This document shows positions 15,080 through 24,545 of a DNA stretch of 64,000 bases, piece by piece. The stretch is taken from positions 1,736,001-1,800,000 of the forward strand of contig JADJOS010000001.1 in NCBI GenBank assembly GCA_016713675.1, in the 5' to 3' direction. The position numbers and the translations under genes were made by a program. The notes under the pieces are model-generated. The model searched no databases and had not been told where the DNA came from. It was given only the letters and a program-made list of their open reading frames with translations. Source of the DNA: Acidobacteriota bacterium. Lineage in GTDB: Bacteria > Acidobacteriota > Blastocatellia > Pyrinomonadales > Pyrinomonadaceae. The first letter of the stretch is position 1. Every line of letters starts with the position of its first letter.

Positions 15080-16185
15080 ATGAGCAAAACGGTCGGGATC
15101 GGAATTATCGGAACGGGTTTTCGCGTCGCGTGCAGATACCGGCGTTTCTTGCGTGTGCGAATACCCGCATCGCTTCGGTCGCCAGCGGTAGTCTCGAAAA
15201 CGCCAAGGAGACGGCCAAAGAATGCGGTGCTGAGCATTTCACTGCGGATTGGCGTGAGACGGCGGCACGCGACGACGTCGATCTCGTATGCATTACCACC
15301 CCGCCGAATCTGCATCGTGAAATGACGATCGCCGCCATCGAGCACGACAAACACATACTCTGCGAAAAGCCGATGGCGATGAATGTTGCGGAGGTTCTCG
15401 ATATGATCGAGGCAGCAAAGGACAAACCGCTGCTGACATTGATCGACCACGAACTGCGATTTCAGCCCGGACGTCAGGCTGTTTACAAAATGCTCCGCGA
15501 CAATGTGATCGGAAAGGTCCGGCATGCGAAATTTATCTTTCAGGCACCGCATCGCGGCGACCCGAATATCGCGTGGAACTGGTGGTCGGATGCCTCGGTC
15601 GGCGGCGGAGCTTTGGGAGCGATCGTCTCGCATATCATCGATTCGTTCAATTGGTTCCTTGGAACTGACGTTGCAAGTGTCACGTGCCAACTGCAGACAC
15701 ACATCAAGCAGCGGCCCCGCAGCGACGGCGAAATGCGCGCCGTCACAAGTGATGACGAATCGAACATGCTGCTCCGTTTTGCAGACAGCGAACTTACTGA
15801 CGATGCAACGGGCCTCGTCTCTGTTTCAATGACCGAATATCCAAAATACAAGAACCGTCTCGAGTTCTATGGTACGGACGGAGCGATCCGGATCGATCAT
15901 ATCGGAGACGTATTTCTCGCGAGGGCGGGAGACGACGATTGGAGCGAGATCAAAGTTCCGTTGGCAGCCAATATCCCGGGCGTTGCCGACACCGGCTTTG
16001 CACGCGGTTTCATGGACTTTGCACCGCACATCATCGACGCAATCACCAGCGGTAAGGTGCTGATCGAGCATGCAGCGACCTTCGAGGACGGGCTGCGGGT
16101 GCAGCGAGTTTTGGATGCCGCCCGAGAGTCGAATGCTTCGGGGAGAAGGATCGATGTTGGCGGAAATACGCGAGTTGACGCATGA
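15080..16185 (+). CDS. Gfo/Idh/MocA family oxidoreductase, frameshifted near its start
   Basis: This NAD(P)-dependent sugar or inositol dehydrogenase family member has the EKP catalytic motif (ILCEKPMAMN), an N-terminal Rossmann fold and the C-terminal beta-sheet domain. The natural start is ATG 15080, giving MSKTVGIGIIGTGF, but that frame ends at 15325. The rest of the protein continues in a second frame from about 15122 (RRVQIPAFLACANTRIAS). Restoring one G after 15121 would give the normal GTGFARRVQIP sequence, so a single base is missing exactly in the NAD-binding GxGxxG loop. A GTG at 15130 could start a truncated protein lacking that loop. Either the gene is a fresh pseudogene or the base is a sequencing error. 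Confidence 0.8.
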
Positions 16186-16325
16186 GCAAATGGCCTGTCC
16201 GCACGATGGCACCAAATTCCTCGCTGCAAACGCTTGAATATTCCCGGCAATAGACCTAATATTTACGAATTAGACAAATCCCCTCATTCCATCAGATATA
16301 AGTTATAGCGTTCATCGAGGTTGTT

Positions 16326-19300
16326 ATGAAAAAAGTTGTTATTGCTGTATGTTTGGCTGCGGTCGCGGTCATCACCATTTTGTTTTGGTCTCCGATCTCG
16401 AGCACTTTGGCTCAGATCGATATTTTTAACGACCGTGAACCTGACATTCCGGCGATGCTGCGTAATGCTAAAAACTCGATCACAAAAGAGGAATTTCTCG
16501 AACAGCGGGCCATCTCATTCGGCATCAGGCGTGGGATCAATAACGACATGCCGGTCGACCCTCAGGAACGCCCCAGAGCACTTGCCGAGATGGACAGGCA
16601 AGCTGATTCGCTAACAAGACGGCCCAATTCGCCCGAAAAGAACGCGTTGCTTGCACCTTGGACGGCCATCGGCCCTGCGCCGATCATTGCCGGCGGAGCG
16701 AGGTACTCGGGCCGGGTGATCGCGATCGCGGTACATCCGACAAACCCTGACATCGTGTATGTCGGTGCGGCACAGGGCGGGCTTTACCGCTCGACAAACG
16801 GCGGAGCGAGTTGGTCGGCCCTTATGGATGGGGCCCAGAGTCTGGCGATCGGTGCGATCGCTATTTCCAAATCTGATCCTGAGATCGTATATGTCGGTAC
16901 AGGCGAGCCTAACTTCTCAGCGGATAGCTTTTTCGGTGTTGGTGTTTATCGCATCAATAACGCTTCGACCACAGCCAATTTGACGGGACCGCTCAATAAG
17001 GACTCCGGAAACGCCGACGTCTTTACCGGACGCGGAGTGGCAGAGATCATCGTTCATCCGACAGACTCGAATACGATCTTTGTTGCTACAACGTCCGGAG
17101 TCGGCGGTATCGGCGGTGCGGCGAACAATATTTTGCCTTCACGCGGAATCTACCGGTCAACGAACGCCGCCGGTGCTACCCCTACTTTTGCCAAGTTGAC
17201 CGGCCTCGCGGCGAATGTAAATGCCAGCGTTCGTGATCTCGCTATCGACCCGAATAATCCGAACATCCTCGTTGCCGGACTGGTCGCAGCCGGGCCCACC
17301 GGCGGCATTTACCGCTCGGTCGATGCTCTGGCCGCAAATCCGACTTTTACGCAAACCCAGTCGTACACCGGCACTTCGACCAGCGAATTGACAACGGAAC
17401 TTACGTCGATCCATCCTCCGGGCGACACCGATGCCACATTTTATGCCGCCACCGGCAATCTGGGCGGAAGGGTTTTGCGATCTACTGACGGCGGTGCGTC
17501 GTGGATACAGCAGGTTGACAACAATTTCTGCACACCACAGTGTTTTTATGACGTTGCTATCGCCGTCGATCCGACGAACGCAAGCCGCCTGTATCTTGGC
17601 GGTTCGCCTACTCTGATAGCCGGTTTTTCGACAACTGCCGGTACGGGATTTACCGAGGGCGGTTCGGGCGTTCACGTCGACACACAGGCCATCGAGGTTG
17701 CACCGTCAAATCCGGCGGTTGTATACCTCGGTACGGACGGCGGTATCTACAAATCTACGAACAGCGGAGCGAGCTACACTCACTTGAATACGGCCGAGTT
17801 CTTTGCGACTCAGTTCATGGGCCTTTCGGTCCATCCGACCGATCCGAACTTCACGATCGGCGGTACTCAGGACAACGGGACCAATTTCTTTGATCCCACT
17901 GGAACTAGCTGGAACCGAGTTGACGGCGGTGACGGCGGCTATACGGTAATTGACCAAAACGCTGTAGATAACACAAATGTCCGGATGTACCACACCTATT
18001 TTAGTCAAACAAATAATGTGGTCGGTTATGCAACGCGGGCCACGACGTCAGGCGGTTGGGGTTTCCGAGGCTGCAACAGTGGAACGCCGAACAACGGCAT
18101 CACGTGCGGCGATGCGGTATTGTTCTATGCCCCGCTCGAGAGTGGCCCCGGCAATCCAAATTCTGTCTATTACGGAACCGACCGTCTCTATCGCACCATT
18201 GATAACGGAACCAACCATACGGTTGTAAGCCAAGCCCCGATCACGGCCGGCGTGCCTATAAGTGCTATCGGCATTTCGCCGCAGGATGACAATATACGTA
18301 TCATCGGTCAGAGAGCGGGCGGCCTTTTTGGTACAAATACGGGAAGCTCTACACTCGATAATTACGATCCGACAGGGCAGGTTACCGACGGATTCATCTC
18401 CCGAGCGGTGATCGACCCGAATAATTCTGCGATCGCGTACGTTACTCTTTCGAATTTCGGCGTCCCGAATGTATTCAAGACGACAAACTTGAACACCGGA
18501 GCGCCCACTTGGACAAATATCTCCGGAACGATCCCAGCAGTGCCGGTGAGTGCTTTTATCGTCGATCCGACGAACTCGAACACACTCTATGCCGGAACCG
18601 ATATCGGTGTTTATGTCTCGACCGACGCCGGTGCGAACTGGACGCCGTTTGGAACGGGCTTGCCGCGTGTCGCGGTCTTTGACATGGCGATCGCCAATGG
18701 TTCCCCCCGGAAGCTCCGCGTAGCCACTCACGGCAAGGGTATGTATGAGGTCAGCCTGGCAGCCTCGCTGATCCGTTCGCCATTCGATTTTGACGGCGAT
18801 TCGAAGACCGACCTTTCGATCTTCCGTCCGGGCCCGGGCGAATGGTGGTATCTTCGTTCGTCCAACGGCAGCAACGGGGCGGTCACGTTCGGTAACTCGA
18901 CGGACAAATTGGTTCCGGGCGACTACACCGGTGACGGCAAGGCCGACGTGGCGATATTCCGACCCTCGAACGGCAACTGGTTCGTGCTGCGTAGTGAAGA
19001 TTTCTCATTCTTTGCTTTCCCGTTCGGAACGGACGGCGACGTTCCGGCGCCCGGTGATTATGACGGCGACGGCAGGACCGACGCGACCGTTTTCCGTCCT
19101 TCGACCAGCACCTGGTTCATTCAGGGGTCCGTGTTCGGCACGGTTATCCAAACTTTCGGTACGGCTGGAGATGTGCCGGTCAACGCTGACTACGACGGCG
19201 ACGGCAGATCTGACATTGCTATTTATCGACCTAGTTTGGGTCAGTGGTGGATCCAGCGAAGCACTGGCGGCTCAGTTTTTGCGGTCACATTCGGAGCAAA

Positions 19301-19604
19301 TACGGACAAGACGGTCCAAGGCGATTTCACCGGTGACGGCAAGGCTGACATCGCCATTTGGCGGCCATCGAATGGTAATTGGTTCGTACTTCGCAGTGAG
19401 GACCTGAGCTTCTTCTCGTTCCCGTTCGGCACCACCGGCGATGTCCCGACGCCGGGCGATTATGACGGTGATGGCAAGTTCGACGCGGCAGTATTCCGGC
19501 CGACAGGCTCAACCTGGTTCGTCCAACGCTCGACCGCCGGCACGCTCATTCAGGCATTCGGAACGACCGGCGACCTCCCGGTTCCGAACGCATACGTGAG
19601 GTAA
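16326..19604 (+). CDS. Secreted BNR/sortilin-type propeller protein with six FG-GAP repeats
   Basis: This 1092-residue protein has a signal sequence (hydrophobic to about residue 30, ending STLAQ). Residues about 115-820 are BNR/VPS10-like propeller repeats, seen as GGLYRSTNGGASWSAL, GRVLRSTDGGASWIQQ, GGIYKSTNSGASYTHL and GVYVSTDAGANWTPF. Residues about 825-1090 are six FG-GAP/VCBS-type repeats of about 45 residues, each starting with a calcium-binding D-x-D/T-GDG-x-x-D motif followed by FRP and a WF/WW strand. The six repeats form an ABCABC pattern, so a three-repeat block was duplicated. It is probably a surface or extracellular protein. An enzymatic role is not evident. Confidence 0.85.
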   Translation: MKKVVIAVCLAAVAVITILFWSPISSTLAQIDIFNDREPDIPAMLRNAKNSITKEEFLEQRAISFGIRRGINNDMPVDPQERPRALAEMDRQADSLTRRPNSPEKNALLAPWTAIGPAPIIAGGARYSGRVIAIAVHPTNPDIVYVGAAQGGLYRSTNGGASWSALMDGAQSLAIGAIAISKSDPEIVYVGTGEPNFSADSFFGVGVYRINNASTTANLTGPLNKDSGNADVFTGRGVAEIIVHPTDSNTIFVATTSGVGGIGGAANNILPSRGIYRSTNAAGATPTFAKLTGLAANVNASVRDLAIDPNNPNILVAGLVAAGPTGGIYRSVDALAANPTFTQTQSYTGTSTSELTTELTSIHPPGDTDATFYAATGNLGGRVLRSTDGGASWIQQVDNNFCTPQCFYDVAIAVDPTNASRLYLGGSPTLIAGFSTTAGTGFTEGGSGVHVDTQAIEVAPSNPAVVYLGTDGGIYKSTNSGASYTHLNTAEFFATQFMGLSVHPTDPNFTIGGTQDNGTNFFDPTGTSWNRVDGGDGGYTVIDQNAVDNTNVRMYHTYFSQTNNVVGYATRATTSGGWGFRGCNSGTPNNGITCGDAVLFYAPLESGPGNPNSVYYGTDRLYRTIDNGTNHTVVSQAPITAGVPISAIGISPQDDNIRIIGQRAGGLFGTNTGSSTLDNYDPTGQVTDGFISRAVIDPNNSAIAYVTLSNFGVPNVFKTTNLNTGAPTWTNISGTIPAVPVSAFIVDPTNSNTLYAGTDIGVYVSTDAGANWTPFGTGLPRVAVFDMAIANGSPRKLRVATHGKGMYEVSLAASLIRSPFDFDGDSKTDLSIFRPGPGEWWYLRSSNGSNGAVTFGNSTDKLVPGDYTGDGKADVAIFRPSNGNWFVLRSEDFSFFAFPFGTDGDVPAPGDYDGDGRTDATVFRPSTSTWFIQGSVFGTVIQTFGTAGDVPVNADYDGDGRSDIAIYRPSLGQWWIQRSTGGSVFAVTFGANTDKTVQGDFTGDGKADIAIWRPSNGNWFVLRSEDLSFFSFPFGTTGDVPTPGDYDGDGKFDAAVFRPTGSTWFVQRSTAGTLIQAFGTTGDLPVPNAYVR

Positions 19605-19645
19605 CCCTTTCGGCTGCTTAACAGAAGCTGACCGGGAAACACGCA

Positions 19646-19688
19646 AAAGGACGCGAAAGAGAACAAATTGTTCTTTCTCGCGTCCTTT
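19646..19688. terminator. Bidirectional hairpin between convergent genes
   Basis: Arms AAAGGACGCGAAAGAGAAC (19646-19664) and GTTCTTTCTCGCGTCCTTT (19670-19688) pair at 17 of 19 positions around a 5-nt loop. A weaker outer pairing (CCGGGAAACACGC against CATTTCGCGG) extends the repeat to about 19630-19706 and resembles the CCGCGAAA repeat at 3942. The position between two convergent stop codons fits a bidirectional terminator. Confidence 0.6.
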
Positions 19689-19720
19689 CGATCATTTCGC
19701 GGCCAATAACGTATTCGACA

Positions 19721-21706
19721 CTACTTCATATATTTGTCCAGAAAATCTGCGACCAGTGGATATAGATCGAGGCGGTTCTTGAGCTTCGAGATGCCGTGGC
19801 CTTCGTCGTTGTAGAGTTTGTATTCGACCGTTGCACCTCGTTTCTTGAGAGCGGTGACGACCTGTTCGGCCTCAGTATACGGTACCCGCGGATCGTTTTT
19901 GCCGTGGATCACAAACAATGGTGTTTTGATCTGGCCGATCTTGCGGATCGGCGAAATGCGGCGCAGAAATTCGATGTCCTTGTCGAGCCGGCCGTATTCG
20001 ACCTCGCGCTGACGGCGGCGATATCCGGAAGTATTTTGCAGGAATGTTTCCCAATTGACGATACCGACAGTGTTGACTGCGGCCGCCCACAGTTCGGGAT
20101 AAAGCGTGATCGCGGCCATCGTCATATAACCGCCGTAGCTGCCGCCCATGACGGCGATCTTCTTCGGATCGGCTCCGCCCTTTGTCTTGAGCCATTCGAC
20201 CGAATATGCGAGATCCTTGACCGAATCTTCGCGTTTCTCGACATCGTCAAGATGCGTGTAAGTCTTGCCAAAACCGGTCGAACCGCGAACATTCAGGTCT
20301 AGCACCGCATAGCCTCTCGAAAGATAATATTGGAACAGCGGATTAAATCCGGGCCGCGATTGCCCTTCGGGTCCGCCGTGGACCGAAACGATGACAGGAT
20401 CTCCCGGTGGTTTCCGCGTTGGCCGGAACGTAGAGGGGCTTCCATCACGCTGTTTTCCAATTGGACCCATCATTACGAAACCATATATGTCTTTCGGCTT
20501 ATAATACCAAGCTGGGATCTCGCGTCCGTCGAACGACTTATACTTGATCAGCTCCGGTGCGACAAACGTCTTCGGATCTATCCCGGCCTGATCGCTTTTG
20601 GTGATTTGTTTGAGCTTTTTGGTCTCAAAGTCGTAAACCCAGATCTCGCCGCTGCTCTTGGGCGAGCTGAACGAGAACGCGAGTTTCGACTCGCCGCGGT
20701 CGATCGTCATGCCGCCGACAACGCCCTGGCCTGGCAGCGATATCTTTTGCAGTTTGCCGGTGAAAAATGTGACCAGCGGTTTGCCGCCGGTTTCGATCGG
20801 CTGCAGCCAGAGTTCCGAAAAGCCTTCGCGGTTGGTGGCAAACGCGACCGTACTCGGCGAATCGGCCATCGTGATATTTGAAACGTCATTGGTCACGCCG
20901 TCGATGAACCGAAGTTCGCGGTTGCCATCGCTCCAGTCACCGGAATTTGCAGCATTCTTGAGCCGCAGATTGGCAAGCGTGAAAAACTCACGGCCTTCGT
21001 CCGAGCCGAGGACGAGCGACTTGCCGTCCGGCAAAAAGCTTACGCCGCCGTACTGCGTCGCGTCTTTGTGCGGCGTTAAAAGCTGATCTTTGCCGATCTT
21101 GGTGTCGACGAGATAGAGATCGTTGTCGAGGCTGAACTCTACGCTCGAACGGGAAACGATCAGTATCGAACCGTCACTGTTGACTGCCGCAACACTATTG
21201 CTGCCGTCCTGTTGGAACAGCAGTTTCTCCACGCCCGACACGATATCCATCGAATAGATATCAAAAAATGTTCGGTTGCGTTTGTTCGAGGCGTAGAAAA
21301 TGTAACGGCCGTCGCCAGAGACCTCGCCGAAATTATGCCGGACCGTTGGGGCGTTCGTCAGCGGCCGTACTCCGCTTCCGTCAGGTTTCATCCAATAAAA
21401 TTGGGTGTTCTCGTCGCCGCCCTTTGCCTTGCCGAAGATGATGCCGCTGCCGTCGCCGAGCCATTTTACAAAGCCGATGTTGTCTTCGTAATTGGTGAGC
21501 TGCCGCGGCTTTGGCGATGAAATAACTGTCGACCAGACCTGTGCTGTACCGGTCACATTCGTCAGATATGCCATTTCACGTCCGTCCGGCGAAAACGACG
21601 GCGAAGACGCCGATTTTATATTCAGGTACTGCTGGATCGTGTAATTCTGGCCAAAGGCCGGCACGAAAATGACGAACAATAGTGCGGCAATGCGTAGTGC
21701 TTTCAT
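19721..21706 (-). CDS. Exported S9 family prolyl oligopeptidase-like peptidase
   Basis: This 661-residue protein has a signal sequence (MKALRIAALLFVIFVPAFGQ). Residues about 25-390 form a TolB/WD-like beta-propeller (SPSFSPDGREMAYLTNVTGT and similar blades). The C-terminal alpha/beta hydrolase has the nucleophile motif GGSYGGYMT, the acid in HGKNDPRVP and the histidine in DEGHGIS, so the full Ser-Asp-His triad is present. This is the dipeptidyl/acylaminoacyl peptidase branch of S9, acting in the periplasm or outside. A proline-rich insertion (RKPPGDPVIVSVHGGPEGQS region) starts the hydrolase domain. The gene is convergent with the BNR protein gene. Confidence 0.9.
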   Translation of the reverse strand: MKALRIAALLFVIFVPAFGQNYTIQQYLNIKSASSPSFSPDGREMAYLTNVTGTAQVWSTVISSPKPRQLTNYEDNIGFVKWLGDGSGIIFGKAKGGDENTQFYWMKPDGSGVRPLTNAPTVRHNFGEVSGDGRYIFYASNKRNRTFFDIYSMDIVSGVEKLLFQQDGSNSVAAVNSDGSILIVSRSSVEFSLDNDLYLVDTKIGKDQLLTPHKDATQYGGVSFLPDGKSLVLGSDEGREFFTLANLRLKNAANSGDWSDGNRELRFIDGVTNDVSNITMADSPSTVAFATNREGFSELWLQPIETGGKPLVTFFTGKLQKISLPGQGVVGGMTIDRGESKLAFSFSSPKSSGEIWVYDFETKKLKQITKSDQAGIDPKTFVAPELIKYKSFDGREIPAWYYKPKDIYGFVMMGPIGKQRDGSPSTFRPTRKPPGDPVIVSVHGGPEGQSRPGFNPLFQYYLSRGYAVLDLNVRGSTGFGKTYTHLDDVEKREDSVKDLAYSVEWLKTKGGADPKKIAVMGGSYGGYMTMAAITLYPELWAAAVNTVGIVNWETFLQNTSGYRRRQREVEYGRLDKDIEFLRRISPIRKIGQIKTPLFVIHGKNDPRVPYTEAEQVVTALKKRGATVEYKLYNDEGHGISKLKNRLDLYPLVADFLDKYMK

Positions 21707-21764
21707 TTGTAACCTCGCTGATGATTTATGCGTGCATTATACACCAGCGAGGCACTTAGAACCG

Positions 21765-22727
21765 CTATTTGTGCTTTAGAAAGAACGCGCGAATGTCGTC
21801 GCGCATAAGCGGCGTCACCGTATGAGGCACGTCAGGGTAGAGCTTGAATTCGGCATTGAGCCCGGCGTCTTTATAGAGCTGCTCTGAGATCTTCCAACGC
21901 GAGACCGGCGTCGAGCCGAAGAGCGAGTTGATCAGTTCGCGGTCAATGTCGTCGTACGAATCTCCAAACGGAACTGAGTCGTTCGTATCCTTGTCGCCGA
22001 GAAAAATGAACAGCGGGACGTTTCGCAGTGTTTTGAGATCGAGTTTGCGGCCCGCGACAGTTTTTATGTCGGCGACCCCGATCGGATATCGCAGCGTTTT
22101 GTCCTTATATTTTTCGACCGGAGCGATCGGCCAGCCGCCGGGCGAACCAATGGCCGCGGCCTTGACTCGATCAGGGTGGAGGAACGTAAACCGGTTGGTA
22201 AACATGCCCGAGGCGGAAAAGCCATTGATCAGCACGCGTTTGTCGAAAACGAGGCCGTCCTCTTTGAGCTTGTTACGGGCGTCGTCGATCATCGCGACCA
22301 GATGCAGGTCGAGCTGACGATATTCGCGTTTTTCAGTAACCATCGAATCACGGTCGAGAGCGTGTGTGTATATCTGCCAATCGGATTTTGGCCGCGGAAA
22401 GACCGGCATCAGCACCGCGATCTTGAGTGCGGAAGCGATCGCACCGGCGCCGGCCATTCGCCTTTTGACATCGGCCTCGTGTACTGCGAGATCGTCATCC
22501 AGAATGCCGGTGTTATTCGGCAAAACAAGAATGGTTTGAACCGCCTTTTTATCGGGAACGTTCCTGACCTCGGGCGGGACATACAAATAATATGGATACC
22601 CAAAACCGGCCTCTGAATTGGCATTAACGCGGACATAATCCTTCTCAGTGAGTGGTGTTGGAGTCTGAGAATATGTTGCGAATGCGGCGGATAAAGCAAA
22701 AATAATGACGAAAGTGATCGATCTCAT
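21765..22727 (-). CDS. Exported alpha/beta hydrolase (esterase-like)
   Basis: This 320-residue exported protein has a signal sequence ending near ATYSQ. The fold resembles the feruloyl esterase/PHB depolymerase side of the alpha/beta hydrolases: LYVPPEV near residue 48, the nucleophile elbow GFSASGMF near residue 170, an acid candidate in LGDKDTNDSVPFG and a catalytic histidine candidate in YPDVPHTVTPL near the C-terminus. The substrate is unknown. It lies 58 bp upstream of the S9 peptidase on the same strand and may be co-transcribed with it. Confidence 0.75.
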   Translation of the reverse strand: MRSITFVIIFALSAAFATYSQTPTPLTEKDYVRVNANSEAGFGYPYYLYVPPEVRNVPDKKAVQTILVLPNNTGILDDDLAVHEADVKRRMAGAGAIASALKIAVLMPVFPRPKSDWQIYTHALDRDSMVTEKREYRQLDLHLVAMIDDARNKLKEDGLVFDKRVLINGFSASGMFTNRFTFLHPDRVKAAAIGSPGGWPIAPVEKYKDKTLRYPIGVADIKTVAGRKLDLKTLRNVPLFIFLGDKDTNDSVPFGDSYDDIDRELINSLFGSTPVSRWKISEQLYKDAGLNAEFKLYPDVPHTVTPLMRDDIRAFFLKHK

Positions 22728-22781
22728 AACGGAATCATTTACGCCGAGCTCGATCTAAAGTTCCGAGTTTTGTAAAGTCGA

Positions 22782-23213
22782 TCAGCTTGTATGATCCATT
22801 ATTATCCGCCACCCTTCTTTGAATTTACGGAAAGTCAGCGTGAACTTGCCGTTCGGCGCGTCCTTTTCACGTTTAAGAGACCAGTTGCCGAGTACGACGG
22901 CGTGGTCTTTGCCAAGCATCGTGATCTCGAGATCCGAAAACGTTAGAACTCCCATTTTTGCACGCGAATCATAGCTCTTTTTGTAGTTGTCGAGCGTCTG
23001 CTGCCATCCTCGCGTGACCTTGTCGCCCGAGATGAACGTGAGCTTCTCGGATCTCCAATAACCGATCGCCATAAATGCTTCGATATCTCCGCGATTCCAT
23101 GCCGCCGATTGGTCGTCCATGACCTTGCGGATAGCGAGCGAGGATCTGTCTGTTTGTGCCGAGACTGCTGTGAAAGCGATCGTCAAAATGATTATCGAGA
23201 ATAAGATCTTCAT
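22782..23213 (-). CDS. Exported DUF4440/SnoaL-like protein
   Basis: A protein of 143 residues with a signal sequence (MKILFSIIILTIAFTAVSAQ) and a small cone-shaped NTF2-like domain: helix IRKVMDDQSAAWNRGDIEAF, then YWRSEKLTFISGDKVTRGW and strands ending GWRIIMDHTS. DUF4440 proteins often bind small hydrophobic molecules; no catalytic residue can be named here. The chosen ATG gives the signal peptide and lies 4 bp after the stop of the hydroxylase gene, so the two form one transcript. Confidence 0.8.
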   Translation of the reverse strand: MKILFSIIILTIAFTAVSAQTDRSSLAIRKVMDDQSAAWNRGDIEAFMAIGYWRSEKLTFISGDKVTRGWQQTLDNYKKSYDSRAKMGVLTFSDLEITMLGKDHAVVLGNWSLKREKDAPNGKFTLTFRKFKEGWRIIMDHTS

Positions 23214-23217
23214 AGGT

Positions 23218-24447
23218 TTACGCAGGAGCCGGCTTCGGGCTCGACGGCCGGAAAAATAGGTTTGTCCAAACGAACGAAAAAACCGAAACAGCCACAACCG
23301 CAAACAGCATCGGCGTTGGCTGATAGAACTCGTTAAAGGCGATGACCGCGTAAAGTGTTGTAATGATCCGCAGATTCTCGGATGCCCAGAGCCAGGGTTT
23401 GGCCTCGAGAATGCCGCTCCAATTCACAACATGCCACCAAAGCAAAGCTGCCCCGAGCCAACGCTGCGTTGTATTCCATGCCATGAGATTTGAGATCACA
23501 CCCAGCATCAGATAGACGCCGACGGTGAGCTGGACGATGAGATAAAGGTGAGATCGATCGAACATCGTCGACCGAAATTTGACCTGATTTTCGGCCGTGA
23601 TCTCGACCATTTGTTTTTCCGGCAAGCCGCGGGGCCTCCAACCGGCGGGCATGAACCACACGCGGACCTTGTCCCACCAATACGGCGTCGCGGCGGCATA
23701 TCGCCACAGCACGATGAAGAAATGAAAGTTGATCTTGATCGGATTCCAGCTCTTCGGATGGTCATAGATGCCGTAAACGACCTTTTCCTTTTCCTCGGCA
23801 AACGAACCGAACATCTTGTCCCAAATGATCAGAAACTCACCGAAATTCTTGTCGAGGTACGGAAAATTGACGCCGTGGTGAACCCTGTGATGCGACGGTG
23901 TGGTGAAATATTTTTCGAACCATCCGAGTTTGCCGATGAACTCGGTATGGTGCAAAAATGCGATGAACAGGTGAATTCCAGCCATCATATAAATATGCAG
24001 CGGCTGAAAACCGATCAGTGCCAACGGCCAAAAGAACAGGAATGAGGAAAACCGCTGCGTAACGCTCGCCCGCAAGGCGACCATGAAATTCATCTCTTCC
24101 GCGCTATGATGCGGCGAATGCGCGGCCCACATTATGTTGATCGCGTGCCCCCAGCGATGCACCCAGTAAAAGATAAAATCGACACCGAGGAGCAGCAGAA
24201 TGAACGTCCACCAGTTCAATTCGATCGTCCAAACGCGATAATTTTCCCAGAGATAGCCGTAGACCACATACACGCCCGCCGCGACCAGCACATTCACCGT
24301 CTGATTCGCTAGAGCAGTGCCAAAATTGGCAATAGCCTCAGGGAACGACATATAATCGCGTTTATAGATAATACAAAGGCCGACCTCGATCAGCACAAAA
24401 AATAGTGCGATCGGCGTCAGATAAGTGTAGATATTGGTGTCCTGCAT
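23218..24447 (-). CDS. Sterol desaturase/fatty acid hydroxylase family membrane protein
   Basis: This di-iron membrane oxygenase of about 409 residues carries the family's histidine boxes: HRWGH near residue 120, HSPHHSAEE near 135, HHTEF near 195 and HHRVHHG near 215. It has four or more helices around the catalytic core (ALFFVLIEVGLCIIY, WWTFILLLLGVDFIFYWVHR). The C-terminal region adds about five further hydrophobic segments beyond the core, longer than the usual 280-300 residues. Members hydroxylate or desaturate sterols, carotenoids or alkyl lipids. The start at 24447 (MQDTNIYTY) is preferred to a longer frame. A DUF4440 gene follows by 4 bp. Confidence 0.85.
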   Translation of the reverse strand: MQDTNIYTYLTPIALFFVLIEVGLCIIYKRDYMSFPEAIANFGTALANQTVNVLVAAGVYVVYGYLWENYRVWTIELNWWTFILLLLGVDFIFYWVHRWGHAINIMWAAHSPHHSAEEMNFMVALRASVTQRFSSFLFFWPLALIGFQPLHIYMMAGIHLFIAFLHHTEFIGKLGWFEKYFTTPSHHRVHHGVNFPYLDKNFGEFLIIWDKMFGSFAEEKEKVVYGIYDHPKSWNPIKINFHFFIVLWRYAAATPYWWDKVRVWFMPAGWRPRGLPEKQMVEITAENQVKFRSTMFDRSHLYLIVQLTVGVYLMLGVISNLMAWNTTQRWLGAALLWWHVVNWSGILEAKPWLWASENLRIITTLYAVIAFNEFYQPTPMLFAVVAVSVFSFVWTNLFFRPSSPKPAPA

Positions 24448-24492
24448 CTGCTGATTTGCGATAAATATACAGCGAAACGATATGCGAAACAA

Positions 24493-24525
24493 AATGGCCG
24501 ATGCGTATCTCTCGCATCGGCCATT
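24493..24525 (-). terminator. Rho-independent terminator for the peptidoglycan-binding-like gene
   Basis: A perfect 13-bp stem AATGGCCGATGCG/CGCATCGGCCATT with a 7-nt loop. On the minus strand it is followed by TTTGTTTCG. It lies 20 bp past the stop of the gene at 24546-25265. Confidence 0.8.
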
Positions 24526-24545
24526 GATCGATCAAAACGAGGTTA

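Noticed and set aside
15080..15325. Separate small gene of 81 residues
   Set aside because: Its first 14 residues are the normal start of the Gfo/Idh/MocA protein; the remainder is an out-of-frame shadow after a one-base loss.
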